64,000 nucleotides of DNA, taken from assembly GCA_007896885.1 (NCBI GenBank), contig VOIU01000015.1:19132-83131 (forward strand). Reading direction: 5' to 3'. Under the pieces are notes generated by a model. The model was not told the DNA's origin. It made no database searches and was given only the letters and a program-made list of their open reading frames with translations. Below are positions 53,765 to 61,982 of this stretch, piece by piece. Numbering within the stretch: position 1 is the stretch's first letter; each line of letters starts with the position of its first letter. Position numbers and translations under genes: made by a program. Source of the stretch: Bacteroidaceae bacterium HV4-6-C5C. Its GTDB lineage: Bacteria > Bacteroidota > Bacteroidia > Bacteroidales > Bacteroidaceae.

Positions 53765-54472
53765 TTACATACTGGAGAGTCGATCTAATATCTCTTTCAG
53801 AAAACGATTGTTGGCGGCAATGTACTTTTCACCGTCGAGTATTTGCGCTGTGGTTTGCACATATTCGCTTCTTGTAGCGAGATCACTTGCGCAGTTAGCA
53901 AGCATTCCCCTCATCGAAGCTGCAGTAGTTTCCAGATGGAATTGAAATGCAATAGTCGTATCGTTAAAGATGAAAGCCTGATTTCGGCATGCAAAGCTTG
54001 ATGCCATTCTTACCGCACCTTGGGGAATGTCGAACATATCCTGATGCCAATGGAATACGGTAGAGGGGAAGCTGGTGATAGTCGTGAAAGCCTTTGCAGT
54101 TTTAGCCTCTTCGGTAAATAAAACGGGATGCCAGCCTATCTCCTTTTGCTCTCCGCAATTGACTTTGGCTCCCAACACATGTGCAATCAGCTGTCCGCCC
54201 AAACAAAATCCCAGTACCACCTTTCCACTGTCAATAGCTTGTTTGATAAACCTTTTTTCTGCCGCCAGCCATGGATATTCTCCATCCTGATAGATGTCCA
54301 TCGGACCTCCCATCACGATAAGCCAGTCTATATCCTCTATTCGGGGAAGGTATTTCCCATCATAAAATCGTGTGGCCGATAGTTGATGTCCATTACTGTT
54401 GGCCCATTCCTCCATATAGCCTATTCCCTCGAAAGGTACATGCTGGAAATAGTGAATTCTTAATTGTGCCAT
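53765..54472 (-). CDS. class I glutamine amidotransferase-like protein
   Basis: 235 residues. The GATase1 features are VLGFCLGGQLIAHVLG (catalytic Cys near residue 92) and FQFHLETT (the His-x-Glu pair near 180). It resembles the stand-alone GMP-synthase-like amidotransferase domains (the GuaA glutaminase homologue YfeJ/Mll) without a synthase partner. The substrate is unknown. It lies between metG and the TonB-type receptor genes, and its direction matches both. Confidence 0.85.
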   Translation of the reverse strand: MAQLRIHYFQHVPFEGIGYMEEWANSNGHQLSATRFYDGKYLPRIEDIDWLIVMGGPMDIYQDGEYPWLAAEKRFIKQAIDSGKVVLGFCLGGQLIAHVLGAKVNCGEQKEIGWHPVLFTEEAKTAKAFTTITSFPSTVFHWHQDMFDIPQGAVRMASSFACRNQAFIFNDTTIAFQFHLETTAASMRGMLANCASDLATRSEYVQTTAQILDGEKYIAANNRFLKEILDRLSSM

Positions 54473-54619
54473 TGCTTTCCAATTAAATCGTGTGAATTAG
54501 AGAACATGTGCAAAAATAGCATTTTTTGCACATGTTCTTCAACTGATTTGAATCTTATTTGATGTTCACGGAAATCTAACCGGAATAAGGATTGCTGTTT
54601 GTTTTATCTGTCGTTTTTT

Positions 54620-56902
54620 TTACATTCGCTGCCTCTCTTCTTCCGATGCTGAGCTTCCTTTATACTTACTTCTCGAAGCATTGAATTTATATCTTACAGA
54701 TAGCTGAACTGAACGGGTGTCCAGATCCTTGTTGATAAATGAAGTGACGGGATATACATCCATCCGGTATTTATCTCGATAGGAACCGGTAAGATCCGTT
54801 CCTCTCAAATTTAGTATGAGTCTGCCGTCCATGAATGTTTTGGTTATCCGCATATCCATTCTGAAGTTGCCATACATATAATTCAACGTAGAATGTCCCT
54901 TTGAATTTCCCTGAAAGTCGATCATTAGATTAAATCCATCCGGCAGGTGAAAAGTATTTTGCAAGCTGTAATCCAAATAGGGCTTTTTGTAGTTTTGTTT
55001 TTCAACTCTTTCATAGCTGAGATAATCTTTTGATACTCCTATGCCCGCTACCGGTTCCCATAGTCCGATACGCGGAGAGTAATAGATGAATGTTGATAAA
55101 TTACTTGCATTCTTCAGGTTTTCGGGGCGGAACATGATAATATCTTTATCCTTATATTGCGCCGGCAGGAATAATATCAGATTATCGTAATGCTTATATG
55201 ATGCTATTAACTTTATCTTACCCCACAGCAATGAATAAGTGAGATCGTCTGTTCTTGTGGGTTTTAGGTAGGGATTCCCAGCCTCATAAGTATATGGATT
55301 ATCATATTGAACGCTGTTTCTGAGTTGATAATAACCGGGGCGTTGAATCGTGGAGCAATATCCCAACATCATTTGTAGCTTTTCATCGCGATAGCTTACG
55401 GAAGCATTGGGAAAGAAATCCTTGTAAGTGCGGCTTTGCTCTTCCATTTTCTTTCCGTCTTCAAAGTAATCGAATCCTGTATTTTCAAAACGTATACCTG
55501 CTCCCAATGTCCACTTGCCAATGCTCTTGGAATAATTTGCATAAGCAGCAAACATCCGCTGTTTAGACAGGTTCGTATTTGATGTCAGGTCTTCGGCACC
55601 TTCGTTATTTACCACAATATAGTTTTGCTCATTGTTCGTACGACTAAGTTCCGTTCCGTATTTAAGCTCACCTTTCCATAATGGAGTGATGAGTGTTAGT
55701 TTACCGGCATAAAGATGATAATTCTGTAAGGATCGAGTATCGACCTTTTCATCGGTTTCTCTTCCAGACCATGAATTCTGACCTGTTTCACTGTTTCCCT
55801 TGGCATAGTCAAAGTCGAGTTGTGCCTTAAGCCAGCTGGCTATATCACCCACGTAATAGGTATTTAGTAGATGGGAGTTTCTATCAATATCCACCAGGGC
55901 TGTTGTCGGAGAATCTTCTGAAAGCACATTGTCTGCAAATATTTTACTTTGCATATTCATGTCTACCTTGGCATAAGGAGTGTTGTCATAAGTATATTTT
56001 GCTCCTGCGGAGTGGTGCTCATTGAACTCATAATTAAATCCGGTCTCAATATAATGTTCTCTACGATGACTCTTTTCAGTGTCTTTGCTCTCCATTGTGG
56101 TAGTCTGTCGACTACTTTTTAGGCTCTGTTCTAAGTTCATTTTTGTTTTCTGCAGATCTTCGGTATATCCGTAATAAGCAAATACACCGAGCTTGTTTTT
56201 GCGATAGTTTAGGTCGATGCTTCCATCTTCGGACAATCGCCTGCCAACTTTTATCCTTCCGTAGGCTTCTCCACCTATCCCTTCGCCCGGAGGACGGATG
56301 GCTTCGATGCGTATTACAGCACTGACTGTAGCATCATATTCCGGTCCAGGATTGGTAATCACAGTTACCTTTTTAATATTTCCCGACGATAGCCTATCCA
56401 GCTCACTCTCACTTCTTACTAGACGATTATTAATATAGATGAGCGGCTTACCCTTCCCGAGCACGGTAAAAGCGTCCCCTTTTTTCACCACAAAAGGTAG
56501 CTTCTCTAGTACTTCACTAGCTGTACCTATATTTTTCAACGGGCTGTTTGCTACATCGGCTGATATTCCTCCATTCTCCATCTTGAAGCGATTCCTCGTT
56601 CCTTTTACAACGATAGCCTCCAACATTTGCTCAGCTTCCGACATCACAATGGTTCCGGCATCGTTGGATGTTATCTTCTTAAAACTATTACTGTAACCCA
56701 AATAGGAAGTTTTAAGAATAAGCGGAGTGGAGTATGGTTTATTGAGCTTAACAGAAAATCGTCCCGTTTCATCCGATGTTACTCCCCCTACAAATGTAGA
56801 GTCGGTCTCTGTCAGTAGTACCACATTTACAAATTCTAGCGGGCTTCCGTTGGCTTCCTGTACTTTTCCCGTTACATTCGTAATCTGCGCAACCGAAGGC
56901 AA
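54620..56902 (-). CDS. TonB-dependent receptor-like outer membrane beta-barrel; signal peptide interrupted by a stop codon
   Basis: 760 residues from the TTG at 56902: carboxypeptidase-regulatory-like domain (about 8-100), plug-like region (about 105-210) and a 16-22-strand-type barrel ending in a basic tail. In frame upstream, an ATG at 56941 starts MKQFTFFLI, then TAA (56912-56914), then FFALPSVAQ, a normal signal peptide broken by one codon. No better start exists, so the gene is either a recent pseudogene or needs readthrough. It is last in the RiPP-type operon. Confidence 0.8.
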   Translation of the reverse strand: MPSVAQITNVTGKVQEANGSPLEFVNVVLLTETDSTFVGGVTSDETGRFSVKLNKPYSTPLILKTSYLGYSNSFKKITSNDAGTIVMSEAEQMLEAIVVKGTRNRFKMENGGISADVANSPLKNIGTASEVLEKLPFVVKKGDAFTVLGKGKPLIYINNRLVRSESELDRLSSGNIKKVTVITNPGPEYDATVSAVIRIEAIRPPGEGIGGEAYGRIKVGRRLSEDGSIDLNYRKNKLGVFAYYGYTEDLQKTKMNLEQSLKSSRQTTTMESKDTEKSHRREHYIETGFNYEFNEHHSAGAKYTYDNTPYAKVDMNMQSKIFADNVLSEDSPTTALVDIDRNSHLLNTYYVGDIASWLKAQLDFDYAKGNSETGQNSWSGRETDEKVDTRSLQNYHLYAGKLTLITPLWKGELKYGTELSRTNNEQNYIVVNNEGAEDLTSNTNLSKQRMFAAYANYSKSIGKWTLGAGIRFENTGFDYFEDGKKMEEQSRTYKDFFPNASVSYRDEKLQMMLGYCSTIQRPGYYQLRNSVQYDNPYTYEAGNPYLKPTRTDDLTYSLLWGKIKLIASYKHYDNLILFLPAQYKDKDIIMFRPENLKNASNLSTFIYYSPRIGLWEPVAGIGVSKDYLSYERVEKQNYKKPYLDYSLQNTFHLPDGFNLMIDFQGNSKGHSTLNYMYGNFRMDMRITKTFMDGRLILNLRGTDLTGSYRDKYRMDVYPVTSFINKDLDTRSVQLSVRYKFNASRSKYKGSSASEEERQRM

Positions 56903-56949
56903 TGCGAAAAATTAAATTAAGAAGAATGTAAATTGTTTCATCATGTTGC

Positions 56950-57012
56950 GATATTTTCCTGTAAATATACTATTTATGTCTATTTTATATACTGTTTTTA
57001 CAGGAAAATATC
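56950..57012. repeat. 16-bp perfect inverted repeat with 31-nt spacer upstream of the broken receptor gene
   Basis: Arms GATATTTTCCTGTAAA (56950-56965) and the complement (56997-57012) enclose an AT-only-like spacer. It sits between the stop of one receptor gene and the start of the next. It could be a regulatory hairpin, an operator or an inversion site. Confidence 0.8.
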
Positions 57013-57027
57013 AAACCTTTTTCTAGT

Positions 57028-59304
57028 CTATTCGCTGATAATTCTAAATCCCTTGTCATCATTTTCCAGCTTCTTGATTGTTCTCTCTGATTTATTGGTT
57101 TGTAGTTTATACCGTATTCCAATCATCACAATATTCCCTCTGTTGGTAAACTTATTATCGTAATATGATGAATAATCCGGCATATTAACCCAGCGTTGTA
57201 CATGGCTTTTATTTCCAATATATCTCATACCGACTGAAAGATTTAAACATTGAGTCGCGGAATAGGACAGTGTACACCATGATTCAGGCGAAGATTTAGA
57301 GTGCTTGTATAGGTCGTAAGTGTTTTGAGGAAGCCCATAGAAGCCGGATAAACTGAACTTGGCGTAGTTCAATCCCCAGTTTATTCTTCCGTTCCAAAAA
57401 ATGTTTTTCTGTGAAATATCGGGAAATCGAAGGCTGTTATAACTTATATTACCTCCGATGAAACCAAGTTTTCCAATAGTGTATCTTAAGGTCAGTACGC
57501 CCGACCATAAATTATTGTGCCCTGCATTTGCCAGTGATTGAATGTACCCTTCGGCTGTTTCTTCTCCTATGGTGACAACGCTATTACTTATCCGTCTATA
57601 TCTGATTGCAGGCTCTATATAAAATTTCCCGCTTGAGAAAGAATAGTTGAAGCGGAATTGATGTGTTTTGTATGGCTTCAATGAAGGATTACCTGTGATT
57701 ATTGTTAAGGTATCAGAAGAGGTGTTGTACGGATTTAATTGGATGACATCAGGTGGAGTAGATTGCATACTATAATTAAAGGTAATAGAATGATTGTTGT
57801 TGAACCTGTAATTTATATTCGCTACCGGTCTGAATCTCAAATAATGATCTGAATATTCATTAATATTGCGGAATACAGCATCCATACCTATGGACGCTGT
57901 AAATGAAAAATGTTTCCAAGCCTTATTTATATCCAGGTATCCGTATTCGTTCCATTCTTTTTGGGCGAACTCAGAAGCTACTCCTTCATTCTGTGATATC
58001 TTGTTGTATTGATAATAGTTGTTAATGCCGGTTTTTATTTTATACTCCGACAAAGTGAATTGATACGAAGGAGTGAAGGCTATTCCTGTATGATGATTCT
58101 TGAAATCAAAATTATAGATTAAATCGTTTTCTCCTTTTTCTAATTGGTTGACTTCATTCTTGTTTTTGCTTAATGTTAACTGTAGCAAGAAATCTAGTGT
58201 GGATGTAGAAAAGCTGTGCTTATGATAAAGATTAGCTGTTCCGGTCCATGATTTGTCTTGATAATCTCGAGTGTAATCATAGGCAGAAGACTCATTTGTG
58301 GCTGTGTTTGTCAGTTTAGTCTTACCATTAGCATTGTTATTTTGCGGTATGTAATCGAATGTTGCGCTGAATGAGGTGTAGTCTTTTTTCGACCAGTTTC
58401 TGTCACCCCCTATCGCCCAATAAGTATCCGTATAATCTCCCTTTCTTTTATATTCTACCGATCTGCTGCTCTCAGCTGTTTGGCTTGTCTCAAGCATATC
58501 AGATTTGTTATTTAAGAACGTGAAAGTCTGGCCTGAAATATAGAAAGATGATTTGCTGTTACCGAATTCTAATGAAGCATCTGAAATACCAAATAATAGT
58601 AGAGGACTCGAATTAATGCCTCCATTGAACGACGTATATGATCTATCTGTCTGTTTGACTTTAATATTAAGAACGCTGGTATATCCTTCTCTTAAGAACT
58701 CGGCGGAAGAAGTGGGTACAACTTCCACTGATAGAATATCTTCCGGATTAATGGCTGACAATCCTCCCTCTTTTCTTATTCCATTAATTAAAATGAGTGG
58801 ATTGCTGCCGTCATTTAGTGAAATTTTTCTAGTTCCCGGGTCAATAGATAAGGCAGGGATTTCTTGTAATGATTCGAGTATGTCTTTTTTCTTTAATGCG
58901 CTTTCAGATAGCATGAATGTTTGGCCCGTAGCCGATTGCTTGATGATATTGCTTCGATTAGTCTTTACCACCACTTCATTCAGTGCGATGGCATCGTCTT
59001 CAAGGACAAAAGTACGTTCAGTGTTTGAGGTTAATGTGATCAACTCTTTCGATGGTTTAAAACCTATGAAGCTGAGAGAAACATAGTATTTCCCTTTATT
59101 AATATTGGATAATTGGAATTGTCCTTTGTCATCACTGATTGTTCCCGTTACTAGGGTAGTGCTGTCAGAAGCAAGCAGGGCTACCGATGCGTAAGATATC
59201 GGTTGTTTATTCTTGTCTATTATAACGCCTTTGAACGTGAAGTTTTGGGCATGCAAAACTGTTGTGTATAAAATGATTAAAGTTATAATTCCAATTTTCT
59301 TCAT
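57028..59304 (-). CDS. TonB-dependent receptor-like outer membrane beta-barrel
   Basis: 758 residues from the ATG at 59304, which gives a clean signal peptide (MKKIGIITLIILYTTVLHAQ); a start 30 bp upstream adds residues in front of the signal. The carboxypeptidase-regulatory domain (FKGVIIDKNKQPISYASVAL, about 22-105), plug (ILESLQEIPALSIDPGTRKISL, INGIRKEGGLSAINPEDI) and barrel to the C-terminus fit the OMP_b-brl_3 receptor group. It is same-strand with, and 217 bp downstream of, the acyltransferase-like gene, so it may import or recognise the cluster's product. Confidence 0.88.
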   Translation of the reverse strand: MKKIGIITLIILYTTVLHAQNFTFKGVIIDKNKQPISYASVALLASDSTTLVTGTISDDKGQFQLSNINKGKYYVSLSFIGFKPSKELITLTSNTERTFVLEDDAIALNEVVVKTNRSNIIKQSATGQTFMLSESALKKKDILESLQEIPALSIDPGTRKISLNDGSNPLILINGIRKEGGLSAINPEDILSVEVVPTSSAEFLREGYTSVLNIKVKQTDRSYTSFNGGINSSPLLLFGISDASLEFGNSKSSFYISGQTFTFLNNKSDMLETSQTAESSRSVEYKRKGDYTDTYWAIGGDRNWSKKDYTSFSATFDYIPQNNNANGKTKLTNTATNESSAYDYTRDYQDKSWTGTANLYHKHSFSTSTLDFLLQLTLSKNKNEVNQLEKGENDLIYNFDFKNHHTGIAFTPSYQFTLSEYKIKTGINNYYQYNKISQNEGVASEFAQKEWNEYGYLDINKAWKHFSFTASIGMDAVFRNINEYSDHYLRFRPVANINYRFNNNHSITFNYSMQSTPPDVIQLNPYNTSSDTLTIITGNPSLKPYKTHQFRFNYSFSSGKFYIEPAIRYRRISNSVVTIGEETAEGYIQSLANAGHNNLWSGVLTLRYTIGKLGFIGGNISYNSLRFPDISQKNIFWNGRINWGLNYAKFSLSGFYGLPQNTYDLYKHSKSSPESWCTLSYSATQCLNLSVGMRYIGNKSHVQRWVNMPDYSSYYDNKFTNRGNIVMIGIRYKLQTNKSERTIKKLENDDKGFRIISE

Positions 59305-59521
59305 TATGTTATAGCTATATAAGGGATACTTCATGTTTCTTATTGTAGTCTCTTTATGTCACTGTTTGCAGCTCCGCTGCCTCGATATTTGCTTTTTCAT
59401 TTTACTGAGAACCCGTTAATTATGGCTATTCGAAGAATCTTAAAATAAGATGATATATAGAAAAAGTCCTAATAAAAAAGACTGATAAATCATTGTAGAC
59501 GGCCGAATATTAATAAATTCT

Positions 59522-60616
59522 TTATATTATAATGTTTTTTTCTACCAACTCAGCCATCCAATCTTTTTTAATTGATGAAATGTTATTCTTGTTTAATTGC
59601 TCATAAAGCTCTGAATCAATTGGATAAGAAATATAATCATACAAATCAAATAGATAATGACATTTGTCTTTTATAAATAGCGCATATCTATCTTCGTTGA
59701 AGATATTCATTATAGTATGTGGTACAGTGTATGGCGTTCTTGCACCTCTTTTGAACCATTGATGAATAAAGACCCAATCCACCCATTGATTCTTATGAAT
59801 GGCCAATTTTTTTTCGAAGAGAGAAAATAAATGTTCAATGACTTTTTGCGGATATGTTTTTCTATCCTGAAAGTCTGAAATCTTTATTTCTTTGTTAACA
59901 TAAACTACAGGATTTTCATTTTTATCTCGATAAGAAATGACAGGTATAATGTCTAATCCTAAAAGTAAAGCTAACCTTCCTATTCCGTACTTGACATTAA
60001 CTTTATTATTAAAAAAAACGATTTGGATAAAACTATTGTCAAATTCATTGCTACGTATTCTTGTTATTCCTGTATTACCATCCAAATATACAGATATAAC
60101 ATAACCATTAGAAATTAGTTCTTTCAATTTAAAAATAGACTTTTTATCTTTGACATCAAGTACAATTAAATCTGCTTTGCCACTATTGTTTAATAATGGT
60201 AAAACTTCATTAATTAATTCTTCACCCTGCGAAAGATAAACATTGTGATCAACTATTAGGGCAATCTTAAATCCCCTTTCGAGTAGAAAGCAATTGAATA
60301 AACGAAACGGCCCAAGATGGAAAGTTGCAAAGATTATGTTTTTACATTGATTCGGCGTTTCAATATTGAATGACGAACTGTTTATAATCTTCATATGATG
60401 AAGTAATTCCAAATCATATTGCTCCTTTTTCGAAAGCCATCTATGATATTGAAGGTCAAGGAAAAAACTTTTATAGTTTTCTTTTGGCATCTCTGGTAGG
60501 AATCTTTTCATATTGGCAAGAAATAACGCATATTGAAAACTCATTTTTTCAATATCAGTAACCTCTGGATTACTAAATTTCTTCAAAAATAGTTTTTTTT
60601 CATTTTGCAAATCCAT
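59522..60616 (-). CDS. LpxL/LPLAT-like acyltransferase homologue with C-terminal PqqD/RRE-like tail
   Basis: 364 residues from the ATG at 60616 (TTG/ATG up to 60643 is possible). The middle resembles the lysophospholipid acyltransferase (LpxL/HtrB) fold: IFATFHLGPFRLFNCFLLERG (about 92-112), LISNGYVISVYLDGNTGITR (about 175-195). The LPLAT H(x)4D/E motif reads HLGPFR, so the acid is replaced by Arg. The last ~60 residues (FNEDRYALFIKDKCHYLFDLYDYISYPIDSELYEQL, in parts) look like the beta-sheet/helix recognition element (PqqD/RRE-type) at the front of peptide maturases. It overlaps the M50 gene by 34 bp, so translation is coupled. Activity is unproven. Confidence 0.65.
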   Translation of the reverse strand: MDLQNEKKLFLKKFSNPEVTDIEKMSFQYALFLANMKRFLPEMPKENYKSFFLDLQYHRWLSKKEQYDLELLHHMKIINSSSFNIETPNQCKNIIFATFHLGPFRLFNCFLLERGFKIALIVDHNVYLSQGEELINEVLPLLNNSGKADLIVLDVKDKKSIFKLKELISNGYVISVYLDGNTGITRIRSNEFDNSFIQIVFFNNKVNVKYGIGRLALLLGLDIIPVISYRDKNENPVVYVNKEIKISDFQDRKTYPQKVIEHLFSLFEKKLAIHKNQWVDWVFIHQWFKRGARTPYTVPHTIMNIFNEDRYALFIKDKCHYLFDLYDYISYPIDSELYEQLNKNNISSIKKDWMAELVEKNIII

Positions 60617-61656
60617 ATTTTGATGTATTTTTTCGCATAACAAATAATGAAAACTATTATAAGATAGTCATTATAAGATAGGTGCGATTGGTTGATTATT
60701 TTTATAAAAGCGGTAATGAGCATGGTTATCATTGTTGCAAGCATCGCAATGGTAAAGACAGCTCTGAGCAAAGCATATACAAACAGCTTGGCATTCATAT
60801 TCTTAAAAAAATCCGAGGAAATGGGTTTTCTCAATTCTTTATTAGCTGCTTTAGATAAATTGCCTACATTTAATAAGTCAGCAAAGATCCAATACCCATC
60901 TAGCTTTATAAGAGGATTGATGTTTGCAATAACAATTGCAATGTTTGCAAAAAACAATTTTGATAGTATTGATGAACTTATTAACAATGCAGAAAATCCG
61001 ATAAAAGTTCCAATTATAAGCTGAAAATAAATGCCGGAAAGGTTTATCATTATCCTTTTTTCTTTTGTAAGTTTCCAAGATTCCCCTAAGTTTGTATATA
61101 AAATAGGAAATATTAAATATAATCCAATACCTATTTCTTTACAATTTATTCCGTATTTCTTAGCTGAAAGTGAATGTCCAAATTCATGAAACAATAATAT
61201 GATACCTAATGATAACGACCATATAATCCATTCATTGGCACTTTTTAATTTTTCAGGACTTACAATTAAGATCAAAAATAAATTCAGAATAAGCAACAAT
61301 ACAAATGAATAATAAAATACTACTTTATTAAAGAGAAAGTTGATACCAACATGGATTGAACTAGGGTCAAAGAGTTTAAAAAGTTTAACATAGAATGGCT
61401 CTGTTGATTCAAAAGTAAATTTGTTTATTAAACGGATGATGTTTTCAATATCTATAATTTCAATTTCTAATTTATGTATGATGTAAAGTTCTTCTTTTAT
61501 CTCAGTAGGATTCGTAATGCCACTCTGCAATAATAGGAGAGTATCTTTGACTAGGAATCCCACCGAGAGTGTTTTGTTATTTAGAAGTAATAAGTAGTTG
61601 TCATCGCATTCTCTTTTGAACAATTCAATATCTTTGTATTCTCTTTGCTTATCCAT
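60583..61656 (-). CDS. M50-family membrane metallopeptidase with PqqD-like N-terminus (YydH-type)
   Basis: 357 residues. The N-terminal ~80 (DNYLLLLNNKTLSVGFLVKDTLLLLQSG...NIIRLINKF) resemble PqqD/RRE sequences. Then come about six transmembrane helices, with the site-2-protease zinc motif HEFGH near residue 160 and the third-ligand motif NINPLIKLDGYW near 245. M50 proteins of this kind occur in several peptide-natural-product operons (e.g. yydH), where they are thought to cut or export the peptide. It is AT-rich and lies 70 bp after the precursor-like gene. Confidence 0.8.
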   Translation of the reverse strand: MDKQREYKDIELFKRECDDNYLLLLNNKTLSVGFLVKDTLLLLQSGITNPTEIKEELYIIHKLEIEIIDIENIIRLINKFTFESTEPFYVKLFKLFDPSSIHVGINFLFNKVVFYYSFVLLLILNLFLILIVSPEKLKSANEWIIWSLSLGIILLFHEFGHSLSAKKYGINCKEIGIGLYLIFPILYTNLGESWKLTKEKRIMINLSGIYFQLIIGTFIGFSALLISSSILSKLFFANIAIVIANINPLIKLDGYWIFADLLNVGNLSKAANKELRKPISSDFFKNMNAKLFVYALLRAVFTIAMLATMITMLITAFIKIINQSHLSYNDYLIIVFIICYAKKYIKIWICKMKKNYF

Positions 61657-61675
61657 AAAGTAATCAATGTTTTTT

Positions 61676-61708
61676 AATCAGGGAGCGATATTAGTCAGCT
61701 CCCTGATT
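61676..61708. repeat. 11-bp-stem hairpin between the precursor gene and the M50 gene
   Basis: AATCAGGGAGC (61676-61686) and its complement (61698-61708) with an 11-nt loop. On the transcript strand it is followed by A residues, not U, so it is a hairpin without a terminator tail. It may protect the precursor message or temper read-through. Confidence 0.7.
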
Positions 61709-61726
61709 GGTTTCAATGACAGCTGT

Positions 61727-61879
61727 TTAAAGATCACAACTGCAAATTGGGCAAGGGTTGCACCATCCAGGTTCAGCCTCGCCCTGATCTATTGCAGCTG
61801 CAGCTGCAAATTCTGATCTTTCCTCTAGTTCTTCAATGGAAAGTCCTTTTAGTAACTCTTCTTTCTTTTCCATATCCAT
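61727..61879 (-). CDS. RiPP precursor-like peptide, 50 residues, Cys-rich C-terminus
   Basis: A short gene, ATG at 61879 (another in frame at 61873) to TAA at 61727-61729. The first ~35 residues form a helical, acidic leader: MDMEKKEELLKGLSIEEL and then EERSEFAAAAAIDQGE, with the L-x-x-L-S-x-E-E-L pattern of NHLP/mersacidin-type leaders. The last residues, AEPGWCNPCPICSCDL, contain four cysteines in a compact C-x2-C-x2-C-x-C array with two prolines. This leader-plus-Cys-core layout, beside PqqD-like enzymes on the same strand, is what a RiPP precursor looks like. No cleavage site is certain; the Ala run (25-29) or the following acidic stretch is the likely leader boundary. Confidence 0.75.
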   Translation of the reverse strand: MDMEKKEELLKGLSIEELEERSEFAAAAAIDQGEAEPGWCNPCPICSCDL

Positions 61880-61982
61880 ACGTGAAATTTAGAATTAATA
61901 ATATGATACCCTTTATATTTCGGCATGTATCAGATTCCTTATGATTTGTTTTGAGGGACAAATTATCTAAAACCCAATGGTT

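Noticed and set aside
61747..61944. Plus-strand ORF of 65 codons across the precursor-like peptide
   Set aside because: It is the antisense of the minus-strand peptide and its flanks and has no family features; the minus-strand frame has the leader/Cys pattern and the right neighbours.
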